From: Paraburkholderia youngii
GTDB taxonomy: Bacteria; Pseudomonadota; Gammaproteobacteria; Burkholderiales; Burkholderiaceae
Direction: 5' to 3'
NCBI RefSeq assembly: GCF_013366925.1
Contig: NZ_JAALDK010000001.1
Span: 5,578,001 to 5,642,000, forward strand
DNA length: 64,000 nt
The translations under genes were made by a program, and so were the position numbers. Positions 31,467 to 39,447 of the stretch are shown in pieces. Every line of letters begins with the position of its first letter. Within the stretch, counting starts at the first letter, position 1. Below the pieces are notes generated by a model that had not been told where the DNA came from, ran no database searches, and saw nothing but the letters and a program-made list of their open reading frames with translations.

Positions 31467-32392
31467 ATGATCATTCGCCCGCATCTCCACTGGTTCCGCA
31501 TGCTGCTCGCGTGGCGCGGCTCGGTGCTGCCGCAGTTGCTGCCGCGGCTTTTTCTGATCTTTGTCATCTCGATCATTGCGCTCGCCGCGCACGATCATCT
31601 GCTGCCCGTCAGCCTGAACCTGAATTCGATCGCGCCGTTCTCGCTGGTCGGCATTGCGCTCGCGGTGTTTCTCGCCTTTCGCAACAACGCGAGCTACGAC
31701 CGCTGGTGGGAAGCGCGCAAGCTGTGGGGCAATTGCTCAACGAGTCGCGCTCGCTGACGCGCCAGGCGCTGACGTTGCCGTCGCCCGAGTTGCCCAAAGA
31801 AGAAGCCGCCGCGTTCCTGGCGATTCTTAGCGCGCTCCCGCATGCGCTGCGTCACCAGTTGCGCAAGACCGAACCGCGCGACGACCTTGCCGCGCGGCTG
31901 CCCGGCGCACTGCTCGAACGAGTGATGGGATCACGCTACAAGCCGGCCACGTTGATGCTGTGCCTCGGCGAATGGGTGCAGCGCGCGGCGCGCGCGGGCA
32001 CTCTCGATCCGATCACGGCGCTCGCGTTCGACCGCAATCTGAACGGACTATCGGACGTGATCGGCGGCTGCGAGCGCATCGCTTCGACGCCGTTGCCGTT
32101 CGCATATTCGGTGATGATCCACCGCACCGTGTACTTCTTCTGCGCGTCGCTGCCGTTCGGGCTCGTCAACAGCATCGGCATTTTCACGCCGGTGTTCGCG
32201 GTGTTCGTCGCGTACACGTTCATGGCGCACGAAGCGATCGCGTCGCAGCTCGAAGAACCGTTCGGCACCGACGACAACGACCTCGCGCTCAACACGATGT
32301 CCGCGATCATCGAGGATGCGATGCGCGATCTGCGCGGCGAGCCGGCGCTTGCGCCGCCTCAGCCGCGCGCAGATGGGGTTCGATGGGATTGA
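31467..32392 (+). pseudogene. Bestrophin-family membrane protein, interrupted by a 1-base frameshift
   Basis: The first frame reads MIIRPHLHWFRMLLAWRGSV and LAFRNNASYDRWWEARKLWG, typical of the bestrophin/RFP-TM (YneE) anion-channel family. It then runs to a stop at 31757. The family sequence resumes in the +1-shifted frame as QLLNESRSLTRQALTLPSPE, and continues through IHRTVYFFCASLPFGLVNSI and YTFMAHEAIASQLEEPFGTD to 32392. One missing G in the run GGGG (31726-31729) accounts for it: with five Gs the codons read LWGQLLNESR and the product is 308 residues, a normal length. It is either a recent mutation or a sequencing error. Confidence 0.85.
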
Positions 32393-32423
32393 ATCTGCGG
32401 CGGGTCGCGCCGCTCGGCGGCCG

Positions 32424-33170
32424 TCAGTGGTTGCCGGCCGTTTCGGAGAGCCGTTTGATCGTCGCGACGCGCGCGCCGATGATGTCGATACGTCCGCGCT
32501 CGTCGACGAGCGGCGTCGATGCCGTCAGATACGCATTCCACGCGCGTTGCGCGTGCACCAGCGTCGGCCGCGACTTCGCCGGCATCTTCGCTTCGAGCAC
32601 ACGGTAGTAGCGGTTCAGATCGAACATCGCGTGTTCGCAACGCGCATCGGCGTTGCACGCGCGCGGCCGGCGCGGCGCCGGACCGCTCGCATCGGCGAGC
32701 GCGCTGCGCAGCACGAGCGCGCGGTCGCGAACCGGCTGCAGTTGCATGTCGGCTTCGGAAAGCACGTACATCGAGCCCTGGGTCGTTGCGAACACCGCGG
32801 CGAGCAGCTGCTTCTCGGCATCGCGCGACGCGAGCCAGCTCGACTGGCTCTTTTCCCATAGCCTGCGCCGCGCGGGCGGCACCTTCGCGAGCAACTGCTG
32901 GTACGCGCTATCGACCGCGGCCATCCAGCCGATGCGCGCATTGTCCATGCACTGCACCTGCCCGATCGTCGTCGACATGTCGGCGCGCGCGAGACACGTG
33001 CGCATCGCCGCATCGATCGGATCGGCGGCGGCCACCTCCGCATGCGCCGCCGGACTAGCGATGGCGACGAGCACCAGGGTACCGGCCGTGAGCGCGAAGC
33101 TCAGCACGCCGGCCGCGCGCCGCCAAGGCCCGATAGCGGGCAGGCCCGTCAGCAACTTCACCCACGCCAT
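32424..33170 (-). CDS. Exported LprI-like (DUF1311) protein
   Basis: A 248-residue protein with an N-terminal signal segment ending ASPAAHAEVAA near residue 46, followed by DUF1311/LprI-type sequence (CLARADMSTTIGQVQCMDNA; WMAAVDSAYQQLLAKVPPAR; LWEKSQSSWLASRDAEKQLL). A second LprI-like half (about 165-245) repeats the pattern with YYRVLEAKMPAKSRPTLVHA and AQRAWNAYLTAS. The family includes the mycobacterial lysozyme inhibitor LprI; inhibition here is only an inference. It starts 2 bp after the decarboxylase stop, so both are probably co-transcribed. Confidence 0.8.
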   Translation of the reverse strand: MAWVKLLTGLPAIGPWRRAAGVLSFALTAGTLVLVAIASPAAHAEVAAADPIDAAMRTCLARADMSTTIGQVQCMDNARIGWMAAVDSAYQQLLAKVPPARRRLWEKSQSSWLASRDAEKQLLAAVFATTQGSMYVLSEADMQLQPVRDRALVLRSALADASGPAPRRPRACNADARCEHAMFDLNRYYRVLEAKMPAKSRPTLVHAQRAWNAYLTASTPLVDERGRIDIIGARVATIKRLSETAGNH

Positions 33171-33172
33171 CG

Positions 33173-35458
33173 TCAGAAGCGCACGCAATCGACGAAATAT
33201 TCGATGCGCCCGTTGACCATTTCGCCGACGAGCCCGTGGATATCCGTATGGAAGCCTGGGAAGCGCTCGTTGAACTCGCGCGCGAAACGCAGATAGTTGA
33301 CGATGGTCTTGTTGAAGCGCTCGCCCGGAATCAGCAGCGGAATGCCCGGCGGATACGGCGTCAACAGGATCGACGTGACGCGGCCTTCGAGTTCGTCGAT
33401 CGGTACCCGGTCGATCTCGCGGTGCGCGAGCTTCGCGAATGCGTCGGACGGCTTCATCGCCGGCTCCATGCTCGACAGGTACATCTCGGTCGTCAGACGG
33501 GCGATGTCGTTCGCGCGATACACGCTGTGGATCTGCTGGCACAGATCGCGCAGGCCGACACGCTCGTACATCGGATGATGCGCGACGAACTCGGGCAGCA
33601 CGCGCCACAGCGGCTGGTTGGTGTCGTAGTCGTCCTTGAACTGCTGCAGCTCGGTCACCATCGAGTTCCAGCGGCCCTTCGTGATGCCGATCGTGAACAT
33701 GATGAAGAACGAGTACAGGCCCGTCTTCTCGACAATGATGCCGTGCTCGGCCAGGTACTTCGTGACGATCGCCGCCGGAATGCCGGTGTCGTCGAAGCCG
33801 CCGTCCATGTTGAGACCGGGCGTGACGATCGTCGCCTTGATCGGGTCGAGCATATTGAAGCCTTCGGCGAGCGGGCCGAAGCCGTGCCACGCGTCGTCCG
33901 GACGCAGCATCCAGTCTTCGCGCGAGCCGATGCCTTCCTCGGCGAACTGGTCCGGGCCCCACACCTTGAAGAACCAGTCGTCGCCGTATTCGGTGTCGAC
34001 CTTGGTCATCGCGCGGCGGAAGTCGAGCGCTTCGGCGATCGATTCCTCCACGAGCGCGGTGCCGCCCGGCGCTTCCATCATCGCCGCGGCCACGTCGCAC
34101 GAAGCGATGATCGCGTACTGCGGACTCGTCGACGTATGCATCAGATACGCCTCGTTGAAGCGATGCTTGTCGAAGCGGCTGTTCTTCGAATCCTGCACGA
34201 CGATCTGCGACGCCTGCGAGATGCCGGCGAGCAGCTTGTGCGTGGAGTGCGTCGCGTACACCATCGCGCCGATGCGCGGACGGCCCGCGCCGATCGCGTG
34301 CATGTCCTGATAGAACTCGTGGAATTCAGCGTGCGGCAGCCACGCTTCGTCGAAGTGCAGCGTGTCGAGCCATTCGCCCAACATCTCCTTGATCATCTCG
34401 ACGTTGTAGACCACGCCGTCGTACGTGCTTTGCGTGATCGTCAGGATGCGCGGCTTCAGGTTCGGGTTCTTCGCGAGCGCTTCGCGCGCGAACGGATTCG
34501 CCTCGATCTTCTTGCGGATGTTCTCCGGTTCGAACTCACTGCGCGGGATCGGGCCGATGATGCCGAAGTTGTTGCGGGTCGGCGTCAGGAACACTGGAAT
34601 CGCGCCGGTCATCGTGATCGCGTGCAGGATCGACTTGTGGCAGTTGCGGTCGACCAGCACGATGTCGCCCGGCGCAACCGTGCCGTGCCAGACGATCTTG
34701 TTCGACGTCGACGTGCCGTTGGTCACGAAGAACACGTGGTCGGCGCTGAAGATGCGCGCGGCGTTGCGCTCCGAGGCCGCGACCGGACCGGTGTGGTCGA
34801 GCAGCTGGCCGAGTTCGTCGACCGCGTTGCAGACGTCGGCGCGCAGCATGTTCTCGCCGAAGAACTGGTGGAACATCTGGCCGAGCGGGCTCTTCAGGAA
34901 CGCGACGCCGCCCGAGTGGCCCGGGCAGTGCCACGAGTACGAACCCTCTTCCGCGTACTGCACCAGTTCCTTGAAGAACGGCGGCGCGAGCGAATCCAGG
35001 TACACCTTCGCCTCGCGGATGATATGGCGTGCGACGAACTCCGGCGTGTCCTCGAACATGTGGATGAAGCCGTGCAGTTCGCGCAGGATGTCGTTCGGCA
35101 GATGGCGCGAGGTGCGCGTCTCGCCGTACAGGAAGATCGGGATATCGGCATTGCGACGGCGCACTTCGGTCACGAACGCGCGCAGCGCGACGATCGCGGC
35201 CGCGAGTTCGGGTGTCTCGCCTTCGACGACCACGTTGTCGACGTACGGCAGCAGTTCGTCGTCGTCGATCGAGAGGATGAAGCACGACGCGCGGCTCGAC
35301 TGCTGCGCGAACGAGGTCAGATCGCCGTAGCTCGTCAACCCGAGCACTTCCGCGCCTTCTTTCTCGATGGCTTCGGCCAAAGCCCGGATGCCGGAACCCG
35401 AGATGTTCTCGGAGCGGAAATCTTCGTCGATGATGACGACGGGGAAACGGAACTTCAT
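33173..35458 (-). CDS. Orn/Lys/Arg decarboxylase, class with N-terminal wing domain
   Basis: A 761-residue fold-type I PLP enzyme of the inducible acid-stress type (AdiA/CadA/SpeF length). It has an N-terminal response-regulator-like wing domain (residues 1-130), a PLP domain with HCPGHSGGVAF (177-187), FDEAWLPHAEFHEFYQDMHA (Asp370 against the pyridinium nitrogen) and the Schiff-base lysine in ATHSTHKLLAG (Lys408), and a C-terminal domain ending GRIEYFVDCVRF. Decarboxylation consumes a proton. Whether the substrate is arginine, lysine or ornithine cannot be read from motifs. No antiporter gene is adjacent. The SD (GGAGA, 35466-35470) lies directly after an intrinsic-terminator-like hairpin. 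Confidence 0.93.
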   Translation of the reverse strand: MKFRFPVVIIDEDFRSENISGSGIRALAEAIEKEGAEVLGLTSYGDLTSFAQQSSRASCFILSIDDDELLPYVDNVVVEGETPELAAAIVALRAFVTEVRRRNADIPIFLYGETRTSRHLPNDILRELHGFIHMFEDTPEFVARHIIREAKVYLDSLAPPFFKELVQYAEEGSYSWHCPGHSGGVAFLKSPLGQMFHQFFGENMLRADVCNAVDELGQLLDHTGPVAASERNAARIFSADHVFFVTNGTSTSNKIVWHGTVAPGDIVLVDRNCHKSILHAITMTGAIPVFLTPTRNNFGIIGPIPRSEFEPENIRKKIEANPFAREALAKNPNLKPRILTITQSTYDGVVYNVEMIKEMLGEWLDTLHFDEAWLPHAEFHEFYQDMHAIGAGRPRIGAMVYATHSTHKLLAGISQASQIVVQDSKNSRFDKHRFNEAYLMHTSTSPQYAIIASCDVAAAMMEAPGGTALVEESIAEALDFRRAMTKVDTEYGDDWFFKVWGPDQFAEEGIGSREDWMLRPDDAWHGFGPLAEGFNMLDPIKATIVTPGLNMDGGFDDTGIPAAIVTKYLAEHGIIVEKTGLYSFFIMFTIGITKGRWNSMVTELQQFKDDYDTNQPLWRVLPEFVAHHPMYERVGLRDLCQQIHSVYRANDIARLTTEMYLSSMEPAMKPSDAFAKLAHREIDRVPIDELEGRVTSILLTPYPPGIPLLIPGERFNKTIVNYLRFAREFNERFPGFHTDIHGLVGEMVNGRIEYFVDCVRF

Positions 35459-35470
35459 GGGCGATTCTCC

Positions 35471-35513
35471 AAAAAGAAAACGACCGCTGCGTTACGTAGA
35501 AAGCGCAGCGGTC
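35471..35513 (-). terminator. Intrinsic terminator / possible attenuator between dcd and the decarboxylase
   Basis: On the minus strand GACCGCTGCG and CGCAGCGGTC form a 10-bp stem (12-nt loop), followed by G and TTTTCTTTTT. The T-run ends where the decarboxylase SD begins, 12 bp before its ATG. It begins 36 bp after the dcd stop. It can serve as the dcd terminator, but any transcript from upstream must pass it to reach the decarboxylase. Confidence 0.75.
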
Positions 35514-35548
35514 ACCCGAATAACTGGTGGGTTCAGACGCTGCCGACG

Positions 35549-36118
35549 TCAGGTCTTCGGCAACGTGACGCCGTGCTGACCTTGATACTTGCCGCCGCGA
35601 TCCGCGTACGACGTTTCACAAATCTCGTCGCTTTCGAAAAACAGCACCTGGGCGACGCCTTCGTTCGCGTAGATTTTCGCAGGCAAAGGTGTCGTATTCG
35701 AGAACTCGAGCGTGACGTGCCCTTCCCATTCCGGCTCGAACGGCGTCACGTTGACGATGATCCCGCAGCGCGCATACGTCGATTTGCCGAGGCACACGGT
35801 CAGCACGCTGCGCGGAATGCGGAAGTACTCGACCGTGCGCGCGAGCGCGAACGAGTTCGGCGGGATGATGCAGACGTCGCCCTTGAAATCGACGAAAGAT
35901 TTCTCGTCGAAGTTCTTCGGATCGACGATCGTCGAGTTGATGTTGGTGAAGATCTTGAATTCGTCGGCGCAGCGAATGTCGTAGCCGTAGCTCGAGGTGC
36001 CGTAGCTGACAATCTTCCGGCCGTCTTTGGAGACGCGAACCTGATCGGGCGCAAACGGCTCGATCATCTTGTGCGACTCGGCCATGCGCCGGATCCACTT
36101 GTCAGATTTGATGGTCAT
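35549..36118 (-). CDS. dcd: dCTP deaminase
   Basis: A 189-residue trimeric enzyme of the dCTP deaminase/dUTPase fold that converts dCTP to dUTP, a precursor for thymidylate. Characteristic stretches are [20 protein letters not shown] and the catalytic-Glu region [20 protein letters not shown], plus [20 protein letters not shown]. The length equals the usual 188-193. The ATG at 36118 begins [20 protein letters not shown]. Confidence 0.96.
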   Translation of the reverse strand: MTIKSDKWIRRMAESHKMIEPFAPDQVRVSKDGRKIVSYGTSSYGYDIRCADEFKIFTNINSTIVDPKNFDEKSFVDFKGDVCIIPPNSFALARTVEYFRIPRSVLTVCLGKSTYARCGIIVNVTPFEPEWEGHVTLEFSNTTPLPAKIYANEGVAQVLFFESDEICETSYADRGGKYQGQHGVTLPKT

Positions 36119-36169
36119 AGGTGAACGCTGCTCGACGTGAGTGTCAGGTGTGACGAAAAGATAGATGAA

Positions 36170-36202
36170 AACCGCCGGCGGCGCTGCGGCGCTCAGCCGG
36201 CG
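36170..36202 (-). terminator. Probable intrinsic terminator of the SodC-like gene
   Basis: On the minus strand CGCCGGC and GCCGGCG enclose a second GCGC/GCGC pair and are followed by GTTTTC. It lies about 100 bp downstream of the SodC-like stop. The T-run is short. Confidence 0.45.
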
Positions 36203-36298
36203 AAGGCCGCTTATTTTACGCGATCACGGAATCGCTGCCGCCGATGGCGTCATGTGCGCCACCGAGCGGTGGCCTGGCGGCGAAAGCGCGCTCGCCGT

Positions 36299-36835
36299 TC
36301 ACTGCTGGCGAATCACGCCGCAGGCGATGGCCGTGCCAGCGCCATGCTGAGGGTACGCGTAGGGATCGGTCGCGTCGCGGTGCAGCAAAACCGCGCGCTG
36401 CAGCACCGAGCGGATGCCGTCGAGCGACACGTCCGGCGCGACGATGAAGCCGGTGGCCACGCCGTTCGCGTCCGCGTGGATGTTGCCGAGGTCGCCCTCG
36501 ACGCGCGCGCCAGCCTTGAGCCGTTCGGCCGCCGGTGAAAATACCGGACCGGCGCTGGAGCCGTCGGCGGCGTTGCAGTCGCCGCGCTCGTGCACCTGCA
36601 GCGCGTGGTCGCTATTGGGCGGCAAGCCGGTGAGATTGTAGGTGACCTGGACGCCGTCCGAGCGCTCGATAAAGGTCACGAGGCCGTGGGCCTGATTGCC
36701 CACGGTGGGCAGCAATTGCGCGTCGGCGCGCTTTTCCTGTGGTCTCAGGAAGACGCCACAGCCGCTCAACAGCACACAGCCGGCAGTCAGAACGATGAAC
36801 GCATGTACCGCGTGCCCGTCGATTCGTTTTCCCAT
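36299..36835 (-). CDS. SodC-like (Cu/Zn superoxide dismutase fold) lipoprotein with missing metal ligands
   Basis: A 178-residue protein with a lipobox (LSGC, Cys26) and SodC-family sequence from about residue 48: GLVTFIERSDGVQVTYNLTG, ALQVHERGDCNAADGSSAGP, VEGDLGNIHADANGVATGF, ending TAIACGVI. Compared with canonical enzymes, the FHVH copper motif reads LQVH (Gln80 for the first His; His82 kept), the bridging His of GGHFNP is Val98 (GPVFSP), and the two further zinc His are absent. Asp115 and His152 remain, as do the disulfide cysteines 87 and 172. Dismutase activity is therefore doubtful; a structural or inhibitor-like role is possible. Confidence 0.85.
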   Translation of the reverse strand: MGKRIDGHAVHAFIVLTAGCVLLSGCGVFLRPQEKRADAQLLPTVGNQAHGLVTFIERSDGVQVTYNLTGLPPNSDHALQVHERGDCNAADGSSAGPVFSPAAERLKAGARVEGDLGNIHADANGVATGFIVAPDVSLDGIRSVLQRAVLLHRDATDPYAYPQHGAGTAIACGVIRQQ

Positions 36836-36965
36836 GCGATCCTCTTGTCGGCCTGGCGGCCGCCCCTGCGGCCGCCGAGCCGAACTCGTGAAGTCGACAT
36901 GATACCGCGAGAGCTCGTGAAAATAGGGATCGAGATCGCCCCTAATCCCTTGCCCGAACGGCCGC

Positions 36966-38054
36966 TCAGGTGTTCTGCACGACGATGTTCGGAAACTTCG
37001 AGCTCATGTCGCGCGCGCGTTCGGCGATATGCACCGCGACCTTGCGCGCGATCGAGCGATAGATCTCCGCGATGCGCCCGTTCGGGTCCGCGGCGACCGT
37101 CGGATGGCCCGAGTCGGCCTGCTCGCGGATCGTGATGTCGAGCGGCAGGCTGCCGAGCACGTCGACGCCATACTCCTTGCTCATGCGCTCGGCGCCACCG
37201 GCGCCGAAGATGTGCTCCTCGTGGCCGCAGTTCGAGCAGATGTGCAGACCCATGTTCTCGACGATGCCGAGGATCGGAATGCCGACCTTTTCGAACATCT
37301 TGAGGCCTTTCTTCGCGTCGAGCAGCGCGATGTCCTGCGGCGTCGTGACGATTACGGCGCCCGTGACCGGCACGCGCTGCGCGAGCGTCAGCTGGATGTC
37401 GCCGGTGCCGGGCGGCATGTCGACGATCAGGTAGTCGAGTTCGTGCCAGTTGGTCTGGCGCAGCAGCTGTTCGAGCGCCGAGGTCGCCATCGGGCCGCGC
37501 CATACCATCGGGTTGTCCGCCTCGATCAGGAAGCCTATCGAGTTGGCCTGCACGCCGTGGCCCGTCATCGGGTTCATCGATTTGTCGTCGGGCGATTCGG
37601 GGCGGCCCTCGATGCCGAGCATGGTGGGCAGCGACGGGCCGTAGATGTCGGCGTCGAGAATGCCGACCGACGCGCCCTCGCTCGCCAGCGCGAGCGCGAG
37701 ATTGACGGCGGTCGTGCTCTTGCCGACGCCGCCCTTGCCCGACGCAACCGCGACGATGTTCTTCACACCGGGCAGCAGCTTCACGCCGCGCTGCACCGTG
37801 TGCGCAGCGATCTGCTGCGAAACCTCGACGCGCACGTTCGCGACGCCGGGCACCGCGCGCAGCGCGTCGGCGAACTGCTGGCGGATCGTGTCGAACTGGC
37901 TTTTCGCCGGATAGCCGAGCGTCACCTGAAGGCTGACCGCGTCGCCCTCCACAACCACGCTGCGGATGCTCTTCGCGGCCGCGTACGGCGCGCCCGTGTT
38001 GGGGTCAGTGACGGCCGCGACAGCGGCGTCGACCAAAGCCCGATCGATACTCAT
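36966..38054 (-). CDS. apbC: Mrp/ApbC-type iron-sulfur cluster carrier ATPase
   Basis: A 362-residue P-loop protein that carries and transfers Fe-S clusters. An N-terminal MIP18/DUF59 domain (about residues 1-80) precedes the ParA-like domain with deviant Walker [11 protein letters not shown] (105-114). The cluster-binding CxxC (ICSNCGHEEHIFG) is present in the C-terminal third, and DYLIVDMPPGTGDIQLTL is the Walker B region. It is divergent from the OmpA-type gene, and near metG as in E. coli, where mrp and metG are neighbours. Confidence 0.95.
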   Translation of the reverse strand: MSIDRALVDAAVAAVTDPNTGAPYAAAKSIRSVVVEGDAVSLQVTLGYPAKSQFDTIRQQFADALRAVPGVANVRVEVSQQIAAHTVQRGVKLLPGVKNIVAVASGKGGVGKSTTAVNLALALASEGASVGILDADIYGPSLPTMLGIEGRPESPDDKSMNPMTGHGVQANSIGFLIEADNPMVWRGPMATSALEQLLRQTNWHELDYLIVDMPPGTGDIQLTLAQRVPVTGAVIVTTPQDIALLDAKKGLKMFEKVGIPILGIVENMGLHICSNCGHEEHIFGAGGAERMSKEYGVDVLGSLPLDITIREQADSGHPTVAADPNGRIAEIYRSIARKVAVHIAERARDMSSKFPNIVVQNT

Positions 38055-38395
38055 TGATACTCCGTGGGGAAGAGGTGCGGCGTGGCGAGATGGACGAATC
38101 GCGCACGCGGCGGAATTTGCAAGAAATTGTTATGCGGCATTGCGAAAATCTTACGTGCCGGGCACCCTTCGGGGCACGCGGGACGCCGTAGGGTCGCACC
38201 GCTGCGTGTTTCAGGCATTATTGTAGTGTCGGACGGCAGACGGTGCCCGAAGACCCTGCTTCGGTGTAGGACCGCGCGAAGCAAGGCGCAGAAATCGTTC
38301 CCGAACCCTTCTGAGTGGTCGCTGCATTGCCGTAATGTTCACTGCATAGACTGACCGCTACCCGCTGGTTTATTCGCACTCGAAAGGAAACCAAA
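38055..38395. other. Divergent promoter region of apbC and the OmpA-type gene
   Basis: 341 bp with no supportable gene. A short GC hairpin (GTGCC/GGCAC around 38155-38178) is the only structure noted. An SD-like GAAAGGAA precedes the ATG at 38396. No clear promoter pair was found. Confidence 0.4.
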
Positions 38396-39049
38396 ATGAA
38401 TGCAAGAATCATGACTCGCGTGGCCGTATTCGCCGTGGCCGGCTCACTGATTGCCGGCTGCGCGACCCAACAGGGCACCAACACAGCAGTCGGCACCGGC
38501 GTCGGCGCCGGTGCCGGCGCCGCGCTCGGCGCAATCTTCGGCGGCGGCAAGGGCGCGGCGATCGGCGCGGCCACCGGCGCGGCGGTGGGCGGCATCACCG
38601 GCTACAACTGGGACAACATCCGCAACCGCATGTCGGGCGCGACCAAGGGCACCGGCACGCAGATCACCGAGCAGCCGGACGGCTCGCTGAAGCTGAACAT
38701 CCCGAGTTCGGTCACGTTCGACACCAGCAGCTACGCGATCAAGCCGACGTTCGCGCCGGTGCTCGACCAGCTCGCGCAGACGCTGCAGCAGAATCCGGAA
38801 GTCGTCGCATCGGTCGTTGGCCATACGGACAACACCGGCTCGCTGCAATACAACCAGACGCTGTCGGTCAACCGCGCGCAGAGCGTGACCGGCTATCTGA
38901 CGCAACGCGGTATCGCGCCGCAGCGCCTGTCGGCCACCGGCATGGGCCCGAACCAGCCGATCGCCGACAACAACACCGAAGCCGGTCGTGCGGCGAACCG
39001 TCGCGTCGAGATCTACCTGCGGGCCACCGCCCAGCACGCAACGCAATAA
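38396..39049 (+). CDS. OmpA-domain lipoprotein (YiaD-like)
   Basis: A 217-residue protein with a lipobox (LIAGC, Cys22), a Gly/Ala-rich glycine-zipper segment (about 30-75, [20 protein letters not shown]) and a C-terminal OmpA peptidoglycan-binding domain (about 100-213) with [30 protein letters not shown] and [12 protein letters not shown]. It should tether the outer membrane to peptidoglycan. The glycine zipper suggests membrane association of the N-terminal part. A purine-rich SD (AAAGGAAA) precedes the ATG. Confidence 0.93.
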   Translation: MNARIMTRVAVFAVAGSLIAGCATQQGTNTAVGTGVGAGAGAALGAIFGGGKGAAIGAATGAAVGGITGYNWDNIRNRMSGATKGTGTQITEQPDGSLKLNIPSSVTFDTSSYAIKPTFAPVLDQLAQTLQQNPEVVASVVGHTDNTGSLQYNQTLSVNRAQSVTGYLTQRGIAPQRLSATGMGPNQPIADNNTEAGRAANRRVEIYLRATAQHATQ

Positions 39050-39076
39050 GGGCAAGTCAAAAGGAGAAAGCGCCGC

Positions 39077-39121
39077 CGGGCCGGCCGGGTGTTGCGGCCA
39101 CACGAGCCCGGCTGGCCGGCG
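39077..39121 (+). repeat. Large GC-rich inverted repeat after the OmpA-type gene
   Basis: GCCGGCCGGG and CCCGGCTGGCCGGC enclose about 17 nt, beginning about 30 bp beyond the stop. There is no immediate T-run. It probably forms a stable 3' hairpin on the lipoprotein mRNA. Confidence 0.45.
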
Positions 39122-39198
39122 GAACGAGCCGCCCGACCGGTTTGCCGGCAAATCGAAAAAAATTTCGAACTCTACGGAAAATCCGCGGTCTCTCTTTA

Positions 39199-39281
39199 CG
39201 GTACGTGACTGGCGAAGCCATCACGTCACCATTCTCCTCTTGTCGTTGTTGCTCCGGGGTTTATCGACCCCGGTTTTTTTT
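39199..39281 (+). ncRNA. Candidate small RNA (or 3'UTR-derived RNA) between the OmpA-type gene and metG
   Basis: The element has the layout of a trans-acting sRNA. First comes a 10-bp hairpin with one bulged C (ACGTGA-C-TGGC, GAA loop, GCCATCACGT; 39203-39226). Next is a single-stranded pyrimidine-rich linker with TTCTCCTCTTG (39232-39242) that could pair with ribosome binding sites. Last is a strong intrinsic terminator (CCGGGGT-TTATCG-ACCCCGG plus eight Ts, 39254-39281). No convincing promoter is seen just upstream, so release from the lipoprotein transcript by processing is equally possible. The 5' end is approximate. Confidence 0.4.
39254..39281 (+). terminator. Intrinsic terminator upstream of metG
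   Basis: A 7-bp stem CCGGGGT/ACCCCGG with a 6-nt loop is followed by TTTTTTTT. It is 205 bp past the OmpA-type stop and 167 bp before metG, so metG needs its own promoter downstream or readthrough. A second GC hairpin (GCCCGCG/CGCGGGC, 39282-39312) follows directly. Confidence 0.9.
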
Positions 39282-39447
39282 GCCCGCGCGGTTTTGCATT
39301 TCGCTCGCGGGCGTCGCCCCGGTTGTCCCTCACCACGGCGCCGATCCCCTTCCGCTCCGCTCGTCCAGCCCGCCGCGTCCCAGCCCGCGTGCGGCGTGCG
39401 CCCTGCTAAAATCATCGTTTCGTCCCACCGCAGGCACCCCGATCCTT

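Noticed and set aside
33236..36124. A 962-codon open frame on the plus strand, antisense to the decarboxylase and dcd
   Set aside because: High-GC shadow: Arg/His/Val-rich composition, no family resemblance, no SD; both genes opposite are clearly real.
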